From contig JAGFBZ010000906.1 of NCBI GenBank assembly GCA_018398805.1, positions 923,501-987,500 on the forward strand: 64,000 nt of DNA, read 5' to 3'. Source of the stretch: Hirundichthys speculiger. Taxonomy: Eukaryota; Chordata; Actinopteri; Beloniformes; Exocoetidae. The notes below the pieces were generated by a model. It did not search any database and was not told the origin of the DNA. It was given only the letters and a program-made list of their open reading frames with translations. Of this stretch, positions 1-9,149 are shown in pieces; positions within the stretch are counted from its first letter, which is position 1, and every line of letters begins with the position of its first letter. Position numbers and translations under genes: made by a program.

Positions 1-757
1 TCTGCGTAAAACACGGGAGGTAATTGGGTTAAATGTGAGCGCATTAGTGTTGTTGTATCAATATCCACTTTTAGAAAGGTGCTTCAAGTAAGAGGGAGAA
101 GGAAAAAAAAAGAGAGAGGCTCCGGTGGGATTTTTATAAGAAAAAAAAATCCAAAACTCTTGACTGTTTGCACAAACCAAACAAAAGTGAACCTTTTTGT
201 TGTTCAAATATTGCAACAACCTTGAGCTAAATACAGGCCTTCCCTTTCAAGTTTGTCAGAATTCTCCCTGCCTCGACATTTTGGAAATAATTACCTTTGA
301 ACCATCTGTCATTGTGCAAAACGGAATTAAAATCTCGCATAGATTAACTGGCCTTAAAGCTCTGTCGACACTCAGCCGGTGCCAGCTGTTCCCCCAAAAT
401 AAGCGCTGCACAAGTAGGATTTTTTTTTCTCCATAATTTACTTCAAAGATAGTGTGTTGTCCATTTTAAATACAAAAATGCTACATTAAATATACATGTT
501 AGTCTTTAATACAAATAGACTCAGGCGGCTGCAGCGATTAAGACCATTCTTGTTACATTTTTTTTTTTTTTTTAGGATTAAACCATTCAGAAACTAAAAA
601 TTTGAGGATAAGCATTTACTCAGAAAATAACTGTTCTCAGAATCTGCTTCATCATTGTTCTTTTTCTCTTTTTTTTCTCCTTTTGTTTTAATGCAACCAC
701 AAAAAAAAAAAATTATAAATAAATAAAAGTCCGCGGTGAGTGGAAAATATTCAGGTA
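1..757 (-). other. irx5: irx5 3' UTR and downstream flank
   Basis: AT-rich sequence after the irx5 stop with many T and A runs. No AATAAA is visible on the minus strand within this stretch. The variant signal ATTAAA occurs at 510-505 and at about 692-687, so either transcription ends at a weak signal or the 3' UTR continues past the left edge of the window. No second gene is seen. irx6 would be expected further left on the same strand. Confidence 0.6.
505..510 (-). terminator. Possible variant polyadenylation signal (ATTAAA) for irx5
   Basis: Minus-strand ATTAAA about 250 nt after the irx5 stop codon. It is the second most common vertebrate poly(A) hexamer. No canonical AATAAA was found between here and the stop, which makes this only a weak candidate. 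Confidence 0.25.
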
Positions 758-1473
758 TTAAATATTTGACATACCTTTCTTTAGTTCATAAGGGGAGTCT
801 TTACAAAGATCTACCTGCGTTTGGCCTCTGACTTTCTGGCTCTCCCTCACCAAAGCCTCTGCTCTATTTAACACAGTCTGGTTTAATCCATTGAAATGTG
901 CCGTGGAGCCCGTGGTCACCGAGCCGTGGTTACTGTGGAGGGGTCCAAAACTGCCGCCATAGTTCGTGTAGCCGGGGTAGAAGGGGGAGGTGTAGTACAG
1001 GGGCCTGGACAGCACCGTGCTGTTGGGGAGCGGGCACTGGGGGGAGGACCGGGACGGGGACGCGTTGGTGCCCGCGACGGCGCTCTGCGCCAGGCCGGGG
1101 CAGGACGGCGGCGCGTCGCCGCCGCCGCCGCCTTTACACCTGTCTGAGGACGTGGCGATCTCCGCCAGGGACCACAGTTTGGGTTTGGGGGCCGAGGGGG
1201 GCGAGTGGATGACGGAGGTCACGTTGCTGGTCACCGCGCTCGGCGCGTGGCTCAAATCTGACGGCTTGTCTTGCTGCGTAACGGCCTGGCTCCCCCGGGG
1301 CGCCGCCGAGGGAGACGACGTGGTCGGTTTGGCGGAATCCGGCAGCAGCTCCGTAGTCCGCTCCTCCTGCTCTTTTAACTCCGAGTCGCTCAGGAGGGGG
1401 TCCGAGTCTTTGCCGTGGCTCTCTTCTTTAAACCTGTCGCAGCCCACGTCCCCTGGGTTCAGTAGTTTGTGAT
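758..1473 (-). CDS. irx5: irx5 coding exon 3 (C-terminal region and stop)
   Basis: Starts after the acceptor TTTTTAG with AT, completing the split Asp codon ([11 protein letters not shown]), and ends with TAA at 760-758. It encodes residues 217-454. It holds the Ser/Pro-rich linker, the conserved [15 protein letters not shown] motif, a five-glycine run just after it (GC-rich, around 1105-1130), [35 protein letters not shown] and the terminal [17 protein letters not shown]. No frameshift or premature stop is seen. Confidence 0.95.
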
Positions 1474-3626
1474 CTAAAAACACAAAGAAGAACGGGATTT
1501 ACTGCCGAATAATCGCGATATTAAAATGCCGATAAAACTGCAACACCAGTTATAGGTGAGGCACGTGGCAAGAGAACAGAAACGTGCACTAAAAAAAAAG
1601 AAAAAAAATGGATGTATAAAAATAATTAGAGTTCTTACACTGGCTTCCCCCACAAACAGTGAGTGTGTGCTATAAATTCCCTCATAAACATGTGTTCCAG
1701 ATTAAAAAGGTGAATGAACTCCTCTCCACACTTATTAAAAGTATATGAACAATGTCGCGCGAATATGAGCGCGAGCTCACGCTGTTCATTATATAGAAAT
1801 ATAAATGTGTTTTTATCCAGCTTGGAAGATAAGCTTTCAGCATTAATGGTCGCGCGAGGAGACTTTAAAGCCGCTCACATTCCACCAGCTGCATCCTTAT
1901 TGTGCACTTAATAAATTGACTGTTAAACACCGTGCGTCACCAGTAATTTCAGCCCCTCAGAAGTCAAACGAGGGGACTTCAAGGTGATTATTATTTAAAG
2001 CAATCGTGCCATTATAAATTATACGCCACCATTAACCAGCAATCAATTCTGCACCCCGACTAGAAACGACTGCGATGAAAAATTGATGATTTTTTTTTTC
2101 TTTCCTCCAACACCGACCTGCTTCTGTGTCCGTCGAGTCTCCCTTATCCAAGGGCTTGCTCGGTTCGTCGTCGTCGTTTTTCTCCAGATCGATATTTTCG
2201 TCTTCCTCCTCGTCCTCGCTGCGGTTCCGCGGGGTCCAGGTCATCTTGTTCTCCTTCTTTAGCCTCCTCCGGGCGTTGGCGAACCAGGTGGACACCTGGG
2301 TGAGGGTCATCTTGGTGATGATGGCCAGCATGATCTTCTCGCCCTTGGTCGGGTAGGGGTTCTTGCGGTGCTCGTTGAGCCAAGCCTTCAGGGTGGCGGT
2401 GGCGTCCCGGGTTGCGTTTTTACGGTATGCGGGGTCACCGTAAGGGTAGGTGCCCAGGGGTGCTGCGTAGGGATGGTATCCTATCGAGCCGGCCATGCCA
2501 GTGGTGTGGTCGTAGGGAGAGCTCTGGAACAATAATAATAATAATCATAATAATAATTTATAAATTGCTATAAAATAGCTTAAAAAGTCTGAGCCACTAC
2601 GCACAACACACTCACACGCATAAAATGCGCGCGCACCGTAACACAATTACGCACCGCTACATACACACAACCGCCCTGGCTTTAATCCAGCAGCTCAAGT
2701 CTGAACTTTGAGTTTATGGAATTGTTTTAAACTTTTTCAAGGGTATTGGAAAAGCAATTTCTGTCCCTCCTGACTTCCATTTTATCGATTCTATTTTTGC
2801 TCCGTGATGTCAGGCTCGCCATTAAAATATTTCTCCACGTTTTGGAGTCATAACAGCGCATTAACATTACGCACAATGGCCCGAAGCCGTTTCATTTGTT
2901 TTATTCTGTGCATTTTCTGTGTCAGTCTTTGTATTTACTTTTTAACACCAATCTGGAATACAAGCGTTTAGATTAAAAAAAAAAAAAAAAAAGCAGTTAC
3001 AGAATAAAAGTAGTGCTTAATTCCATAAATCTCATTGTCCGCGTTTCAGCGTTAAAGTTTAGCAGCAGACGTGATTAATAGGATTATATGGAAGAAACGG
3101 ATTGACCTGAACTGCCATCACACGGCTGCTCTGCAGCCTGTCATATGCATCGAGATTTTTTGGCACAGCCTTGCCCACTGCTCTTGGAAGAAAATATAAT
3201 TTACTCAAGGCCATAATAGCAGGAGACTCTGTTAAACACACATCAACACATTTTTTTGCGCCTTCCGTTCCCGGATCCGCTCCTCCGTGACGCTCCGTCC
3301 TCCCGAGGCTCGTCCCTTACAGCGAGTTAATTTCCTATTGTTTACTTCCCTTTAAGCTGAACAATCATATTTATTTTACTCACCACGTAGGAGGTGAACG
3401 TGGCGGCTGCCGCCGCGTCCGCGCTGTAAGGTAAGTGGGAGTTGTAGCCCGGCGAGCCGCTGGTGAACGCGGTAGATCCGGCATAGGGCGCGAACGCAGA
3501 TCCCGAGGAGGATCTCCCAAGTTCCTCGGTTCTGGGTCCCGATATGACGCTGGTGCTGTAGGCAGGGCAGGAATACAGGGCCAGAGAAGCGGAGGGCTGG
3601 TACAAGTAGCCCTGAGGATACGCCAT
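758..3626 (-). CDS. irx5: Iroquois-class TALE homeodomain transcription factor irx5 (probably irx5a), three coding exons
   Basis: Nuclear DNA-binding transcription factor of the Iroquois family, which patterns neural tube, retina, heart and limb in vertebrates. Coding exons on the minus strand are 3626-3384 (81 codons), 2523-2118 (135 codons plus 1 nt) and 1473-758 (including the TAA stop), giving 454 residues. Both introns are GT-AG. The ATG at 3626-3624 has A at -3 and G at +4, and an in-frame TAA lies upstream at 3677-3675, so it is the first in-frame ATG. Seen in the protein: the N-terminus [20 protein letters not shown]; a TALE homeodomain at about residues 111-174 with the PYP loop insertion (137-139) and WFANAR recognition helix (161-166); an acidic stretch after it; the Iroquois motif [15 protein letters not shown] (313-327); [19 protein letters not shown] (371-389); and the C-terminus KKGMSNI. 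These match IRX5 rather than IRX1/2/3/4/6. The 'a' copy is inferred from overall resemblance to remembered zebrafish irx5a and is not proven. Confidence 0.96.
1474..2117 (-). other. irx5: irx5 intron 2 (644 bp)
   Basis: GT-AG intron between the homeodomain exon and the C-terminal exon. Most of it is AT-rich, but a more complex stretch at about 1740-1990 contains GCGCGA and homeodomain-type TAATTT/ATTAAT sites and could hold an intronic regulatory element. No coding potential is evident. Confidence 0.85.
2118..2523 (-). CDS. irx5: irx5 coding exon 2 (homeodomain exon)
   Basis: Encodes residues 82-216: [12 protein letters not shown], then the whole TALE homeodomain, then an Asp/Glu-rich linker ([20 protein letters not shown]). 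The acceptor TTGTTCCAG lies just before AGC at 2523-2521. The donor is GCAG|GTCGGT at 2118/2117, splitting an Asp codon after its first base. All homeodomain landmarks are intact: [20 protein letters not shown] (helix 1 side), the PYPTKGEK loop, and the [14 protein letters not shown] third helix with Asn at position 51. Confidence 0.96.
2524..3383 (-). other. irx5: irx5 intron 1 (860 bp)
   Basis: GT-AG intron between exons 1 and 2. A TTA/ATT microsatellite (about 2529-2557) lies directly before the acceptor. A poly(A) run is at about 2974-2992. The 60-codon open frame at 3059-3241 has no recognisable product and is taken as chance. Confidence 0.85.
3384..3626 (-). CDS. irx5: irx5 coding exon 1
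   Basis: Encodes residues 1-81, from MAYPQG through a short alanine run to ...FTSYV. The exon ends TAC GTG followed by the donor GTGAGT (3383 downward), so the junction is phase 0. The exon is rich in Ser, Ala, Tyr and Gly and lies before the homeodomain. Its product is nearly colinear with vertebrate IRX5 N-termini. The junction reads V|SSPYDH here, whereas human IRX5, as remembered, has V-G-S-P at this place. Confidence 0.95.
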
Positions 3627-4970
3627 GCTGGAGCCCGGAGAGTGGGAGCCACTTAACTTGCGCACTTCGCCCCTTTATGTTTTCTCTACGCGCTGCCGTC
3701 GGAGCGCATAGAGCCGCGCGTCTGCAGACTAGTTGTCTGTCCACGCATGTAAATAACAACAGAAAAAAGGCAAAAAAAAAAAAAAAGAGTAGACTAAATT
3801 GTTCAAATAAAAATAGTCTCGAGTGCGGGGGGGAATTATTTTGCTCGCTGCCAGTCAGCCACTCTCCGGTGGAGGGGGGGGGGTTTGTCTTTCTGTTCCT
3901 CCTTTATCTGAGTTGCACCGTCGCTCTCATAGCCGTGCAGAAGTTTTATTTTTTACCCGTCGGACGGGGGCTTTGCTTGGGAAAATGTCCTGCCAAGATG
4001 CTAAGTTGGAAATTGAGGATCCTGACGCCCACTACGCCGCGCACCATGCTCCTCCTCTCGGGGTGTAGTCACAGAAGGGAAAGGAAAGCTTATGCTGGGT
4101 AACCACAGCCCTGCCCAAACTCATGCTCTCTCCCTCTCCCTCTCTCTCTCTCTCTTTCTTTTTCACCCCTCCCTTCTCTCGCGTTAACTAACAAGCCTTC
4201 TCATTCTCTATTTCTCTATTTTTCCCCTTTAACAAGAGTCGTCGCAGTGAGCCTCAACTGCGCCTGGCAGCCCCCCTTTTTTTTTTTTTTTTTTTTTTTT
4301 TTGGGATGGCGACGTCATGCGAGTCTATCAACTCCCAACTTTCCTCATTTTCTTCCAAACAGAAGTCCTCACTTTCACTTGATCAATAACAAATCGGCTG
4401 TTGTGTGTCAGGATATGGGCTCGCAAGATACCGGCAGGATGTAAAAAAAAAACAACAAAAAACAAAAAAAAAAGGGGGGCTCCGCCGCAGTGCGCTCTTT
4501 TTGTGGTTTGTTTTTTTGTGCGTAAAAAAAGAAAGAAAATTTAAAACAGCTCGTTACTTTATTATGCGCGTTAAATCAACGCGATCTCCGCGCGCCTCGC
4601 GTCCAAAAAAAAAAAAATCCGCAACTGGGCTTTCAAATGGATTTCTTCAATTGTGCGTGTCGACTTTCTAACACGCCAGCAGAATCTTACGATGGTAAGA
4701 TACATGCCGACTGAAAAAGCTGCACGAGACCTGACCAAAACAACTGTTCCGGAGTAGTTCTTAAACCGTTTGTGTGAAAAAAGAAAAAGAAAAATCAATG
4801 GAGATTGTAAATGTTTTGATGACATGAGTGTGAGTGTGTGTGCTTGACTGATTTACTGTGGCGGGAGGCTGTGCTATGGATCCTGGAATAAACCAGTCAC
4901 ATACACGCTCTCAAAAAGTCATAAACCCTCAAGCCAGGACAGATTAGTGCCAACTACACCAAATCCGCCT
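3627..4970 (-). promoter_or_regulatory. irx5: irx5 5' UTR and promoter-proximal region
   Basis: Sequence immediately upstream of the irx5 start codon. It contains scattered CpG-rich patches (around 3690-3730 and 4560-4610), a CT-rich tract (4125-4164), a 26-base T run (4277-4302) and A-rich stretches (4442-4474). CATAAAGG near 3680-3673 is TATA-like but only about 45 bp from the ATG, so it is more likely UTR. The transcription start cannot be fixed from sequence alone. Confidence 0.55.
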
Positions 4971-4974
4971 GGAC

Positions 4975-5180
4975 TAGTGGGTGTAATCTCATTTGATCAC
5001 ATCAGATATATTTCTATTATGTAATAGCCCGCTGTATATTATTTAACATAACTCTATTCTGGAGTGAGACGTTATTAGCAATTACTGTATCTGATTAAAT
5101 GGATTATATACATTTTAATATTCCATATCATTATGATTATGATTATTATTTGGAAATAGCTTGGAGAAAACACCATCATT
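4975..5180. promoter_or_regulatory. Candidate upstream enhancer, homeodomain-motif rich
   Basis: Repeat-free AT-rich block about 1.4 kb upstream of irx5 exon 1. It contains ATTAGCAATTA (about 5074-5084), GATTAAATGGATTA just after it, and TGATCACATCAG near its start. This composition is typical of conserved non-coding elements in Irx clusters, but conservation was not tested. Confidence 0.25.
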
Positions 5181-5862
5181 TATTTTTATTTTATTTTTAT
5201 TTTTTGTATAAATATCAAGCGCAGTGTTTGTGACATGTGAAAGCCGTCTTCATTCTGGGGATTGACTCTGCAGTTCAAGTCTCAGATAAGCCGAAAGGGA
5301 TCGCTGTGGGCGCTGCTAAAGAGTGTGTGCACAGACTGTCACGTGCTCCTGACGCTCTGAAAACCTCTGGAGAGCAGAGAATGATGACGCCGGTACACTG
5401 GGAGCACACTCAGACGTTAACAAAAAAAAAAAAGAGGGAGACGGAGGGGGGTGGGGGGGGGGGGGGGGGTGAATAAGGATGGATACACAAAGCGGCCCCA
5501 CATTATTGCCTAATCAGATGAAAGTGATGCCATGAGACTTGTTTCACAGTCTCCACGTTCAGACAATCGACTAATTATTGGAACTTTTTTTTCCTCATGA
5601 GAGCAACATATTATTATTACTACTACTATTATATTATTATGTCTATTTCAGCCTCAGTGTTTTACGCACGCGCCTGTTTGTCACAGATTTAACTCATTGT
5701 CGGTTATTATTTTTTTTTAAAAGAAAAAAAAAAACCTTATATGACATTTTCTTTAGTTTGAATGGTCTATGTGTTCCCTGCACGCGCCAGAGTCGCTCGT
5801 GCCCAGGCTTTAGGCTCTGTGTCATGTGTCTGTGAAGTAGGAGGAGGACCCATAATTTGAGA

Positions 5863-5939
5863 TCACGGAGCCTTTAATAGGAGCAGGGTGTAAAGGCGAC
5901 TGCTGCCGCCTCTCAGTGCTGCTCTGGTAAAGAAGGTAG
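5863..5939 (+). ncRNA. Possible first exon of a transcript divergent from irx5
   Basis: A TATA-like TTTAAT at about 5871 is followed by a short GC-richer stretch that ends in overlapping splice donors. One is AAG|GTAGGT at 5935/5936. The other is a perfect AG|GTGAGT at 5939/5940. In mammals the lncRNA CRNDE starts close to IRX5 and runs in the opposite direction. The position and strand fit such a divergent transcript, but no homology to CRNDE was established and no acceptor was assigned. Confidence 0.25.
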
Positions 5940-5945
5940 GTGAGT

Positions 5946-7425
5946 ACAGTTTTTGCTCATTTGCGCCGTTGGGATGTTTCATCCGCGTGTTTAGTCGCGT
6001 AAACGTGGGCTGTCATCGCGATATACCGACCCGGTTTTAAGTCTATACGTTTTTACCTTATGTCCTCTAATCGTTTTAAGTTTGTCGCCTCCTGCTCACT
6101 ATCACTACCACTTCCTCTTTTTTTTCCTTTCCTTTTTTTTTTTTTTTACCTTGGAAGAACGTCCTCGGTTTAGACGCATGAAAACGGCTTTACTTGGCTC
6201 AGAAGAAGTGAATAAAAGATGATGCACGCCACTTAAAATGCCTGAGGGAGCGAGTGTAATCTAAATTGGATATAGAGGCTATTATTACACAACATTATGC
6301 GTTGTGGCGGACTAATTGCGCGGCTGGATGAGTTTAAACAGTCAGTTAATGTCGAGTGGCGGACAGGTTTCTGGAGCGCACAAGGTCAGTCGCGGTGCTC
6401 CCGAGCCTTTAGTGGTATACAGAAAAAAAAAAAAAAAAAAGCTTGAAGTATTCATGGGATTTTTAACCATTCTAAATCTGTGTCCTAAACCGATTAGTTG
6501 ACACCAATTTTTCTTTGATGTATTAGCTGAGGGCTTTTGCCACTTGGAAACCAATTGAAATTCAAAACAGTTTTCGCTCCAAATGCTTTGGGGAGATCTG
6601 CAGCAAATAATGGATGTAATTTATTTTTGACCTTGCATATTTTTTTTTTTTTTTTTCCAACGGGAGGCCTATTAAATGATTAAACATATGTGCACTATGC
6701 TCCTTGACTGAACAACTGACATACAGCAAAGGTTAGCTTTTATTACTCTCAAGTACAGCAATTATTTATTTCGGTATTTTTGGTGCTTTATATGCATGGC
6801 GCCGGCTTGTGTTTCCTTTGTTCGTATGACACTGCTGCAATGTTTCACATGCTTCTCCTTTCCCCAAATGCACTCTCTGATATTAACTGACTGATTGTCT
6901 TTGATTTCAAACCATTTAGATCGGTGTTGTGGAAGTCTCCTGCAGTCTCCATGCAGCCTGTAACAAGTACGTTGCCACACACACACATGCACACCTGCAG
7001 AGACTACCTTCCCTCCATTCAGCGTTTGAAGCAGTAATTAATGACTAACCATGCATATGTGCTCTAATAGAAATTCTCTCACTGTTAAGTTCAGGTCTTT
7101 TTCTCTCTTGTTCTTTTGAAAAAAAAAAAATCCCACTTAAATTTTTTACTGATTTTGTTAAATAAAAAGCTTGTTTTTAATTATAATGTTTCTGATGTAC
7201 ATCAATGTGCCGTTCCGATTTGATGAATTCATTATTTATACTACTTTTTTTTTAAAGTCACAGGATTAACATCAAGCACGATGAGCTGAGAGCTCTCAGT
7301 GGAGTGAATCTATTTTCTGATCTCTTCTTGTCATCTCTTTTTCTTTTATTGACCTGAATGAAGATGTATAGAAAGCGAGTGTGTGCGTGCTTCCTCCTGA
7401 TGGGGTTTGTTTTCTCTCCCTCCCC
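5946..7425. other. Non-coding flank, no gene seen
   Basis: Mixed AT-rich sequence with poly(T)/poly(A) runs (about 6132-6147, 6422-6440, 6640-6657, 7119-7130). A 70-codon frame at 6342-6554 is built on a homopolymer and is not credible. No repeat element or RNA gene was recognised. Confidence 0.6.
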
Positions 7426-7429
7426 CCCC

Positions 7430-7930
7430 ACCTCAACCCACACTCCCCATGATCCCCGCAAGGCTGAACGGCAGGCCTCTGGATTGGCTAAGTGATGAAA
7501 TGATGACCTTATTATGAGAAGCGATTCCAAAATGAGAGGTATCAGATAAAGATTGCACCCCTGTCTCGCCGCCACGCCGTCCTCCAGCACCTCACTGCCA
7601 GCCGCACAGATGATGATTGATTCGCCGAGGAGATGGATCACAGGAAGCGCCCATTGATTTTTCTGTGTCTTATCAAAAATATTTATTTACGGCTGTATCC
7701 GAGGGGCGCAGCCAGACTCTCTGCCGTGCCTTGTCTTTCATTCGGGGGAAGGTATAAATGAGATAATTCTCCCTTTTCCATGACAAGACGGATGACCTGA
7801 AGTATTATTTCGGCAATGAGTCAATAGGCTCTGTGAGCAAATTAATATTGATTGAATATAATGAAGCCTGAGTGTGAATATGAGCTCTTTTAGTGACTCT
7901 CTTGCAGACTTCGCTGTCAGCATCTATGTG
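7430..7930. promoter_or_regulatory. Candidate conserved non-coding element(s)
   Basis: About 500 bp of repeat-free, balanced-composition sequence in the desert. Visible motifs include TGATTGAT (about 7614-7621, PBX/HOX type), AATTAATATTGATTG (about 7840-7856), GATGAAATGATGACC and several ATTA cores. There is no coding signal: the minus-strand frame at 7258-7641 has no recognisable domain. Called on texture and motifs only. Confidence 0.28.
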
Positions 7931-8056
7931 GAGATGCCAGACCTCTCCGAGTGAGTATTTCACAGTACAGCTGGGGGCAAGACACGCCGCTTTCTTAGAG
8001 CATCGCAGGATGTTTGTCTTCTGATTTGTGATCCGAAGGTTTCCCTACCTCACTTA

Positions 8057-8694
8057 GTGCGTTTACATGGGAAGTTTAATTCAGAATTAAAGTTAAATCT
8101 GATTTAAAATGATTAAAAATTACAATGTAAACACCTAATTCCGAATGAAAATGTCAATTCCGAATTAAATTTAATTCCGAAGTAAGTGGCTGGTTTATTC
8201 TGATTTTAAATCCGAATAGAATAATTCCACGGTCATGTATACACTCATTCCTCTTTAAATTAATTCCGGTCTTTCTGCGCAATGCTAGTTCCCTTTCCCG
8301 TCTGTCGCGATGACGCTTATATTCCGCGCTGAGCTTGTTTTCAAAAGAAAGTCATCGACATGATGTTGTCGTGCTGCTGCTTCAAAAATAAAATCAAAAC
8401 AAATCCAAAAAGGATGCTAATAATGTAGTCCACCATGTTGTTGCTAATCGAGTAAGTTTGTTTTCTTCTGGTAGACGTAAATACGTAAAGACGTCCGCCC
8501 CCCCTATCCAATCAAAACCCTTCCCAACCCCCAAACCTGAAGCGGAATTGGATAAAACCGATCAAACGTGTTTTCCATGTAAACCTCAATTCAGAATTAC
8601 TATTTCCATGTAAACTCGAAGGAAAATAGTTTAATTCGGAATGATTTAAATCGGAATAATTAATTCAGAATTAAAAAACATCATGTAACCGTGG
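8057..8694. mobile_element. MITE-like element with AATTC-type repeats
   Basis: The left edge reads GTGCGTTTACATGG. The right edge, reverse-complemented, reads CCACGGTTACATGATG, giving imperfect terminal inverted repeats. Inside are many copies of AATTCCGAAT/ATTCAGAATTA-like words plus repeated CCATGTAAAC. No transposase frame is present, so it is non-autonomous. The superfamily is unclear. Confidence 0.6.
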
Positions 8695-9118
8695 CTGTCA
8701 GCTAAACAGACCAGCGGCTAAGCGAGGCGTTTGTTTTCAACGTGCTATAGGTGCTACATTGCAATAAACCCTCACCTAAAAGCCCTCGAGGAATGTAGGA
8801 GGTATGTGCCTTCACAGAAAAAGGTAAAGTGATACGATGTACAAATCAAACGATTGCCAGAATGCTAAAACCACGGTGTGGGAGCCGTGCCCCAGATATT
8901 TGCTCCGACTTAATCCAATTGAAATAGTATGAGTGAGTCGCAGGTCGGTTGCTTGCTTATGTATGTGATGCATAATGGAAGTTGACGAGGTTGGTGATAG
9001 ATCACAGCCCAGGTAATGTAAACACATTAATCCCTAAGGGTTCACGTTCTTTCCCTCTTTTTTCCTCTTCTATCAGCATCTCCCCTATTTGAGACCCCTT
9101 CACCCAACTCACCCCCCC

Positions 9119-9149
<31 letters not shown>

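Noticed and set aside
896..1472. Plus-strand open frames opposite irx5 exon 3
   Set aside because: They are antisense shadows of the GC-rich irx5 C-terminal exon, arginine/glycine-rich with no domain.
3059..3241. 60-codon frame inside irx5 intron 1
   Set aside because: No recognisable domain, and it lies wholly within the intron between well-supported splice sites.
3663..3665. Alternative upstream start giving a 13-residue longer irx5 N-terminus
   Set aside because: The codon is GTG on the minus strand, not ATG. An in-frame stop lies just upstream, and the ATG at 3626 has a good start context and matches the family N-terminus.
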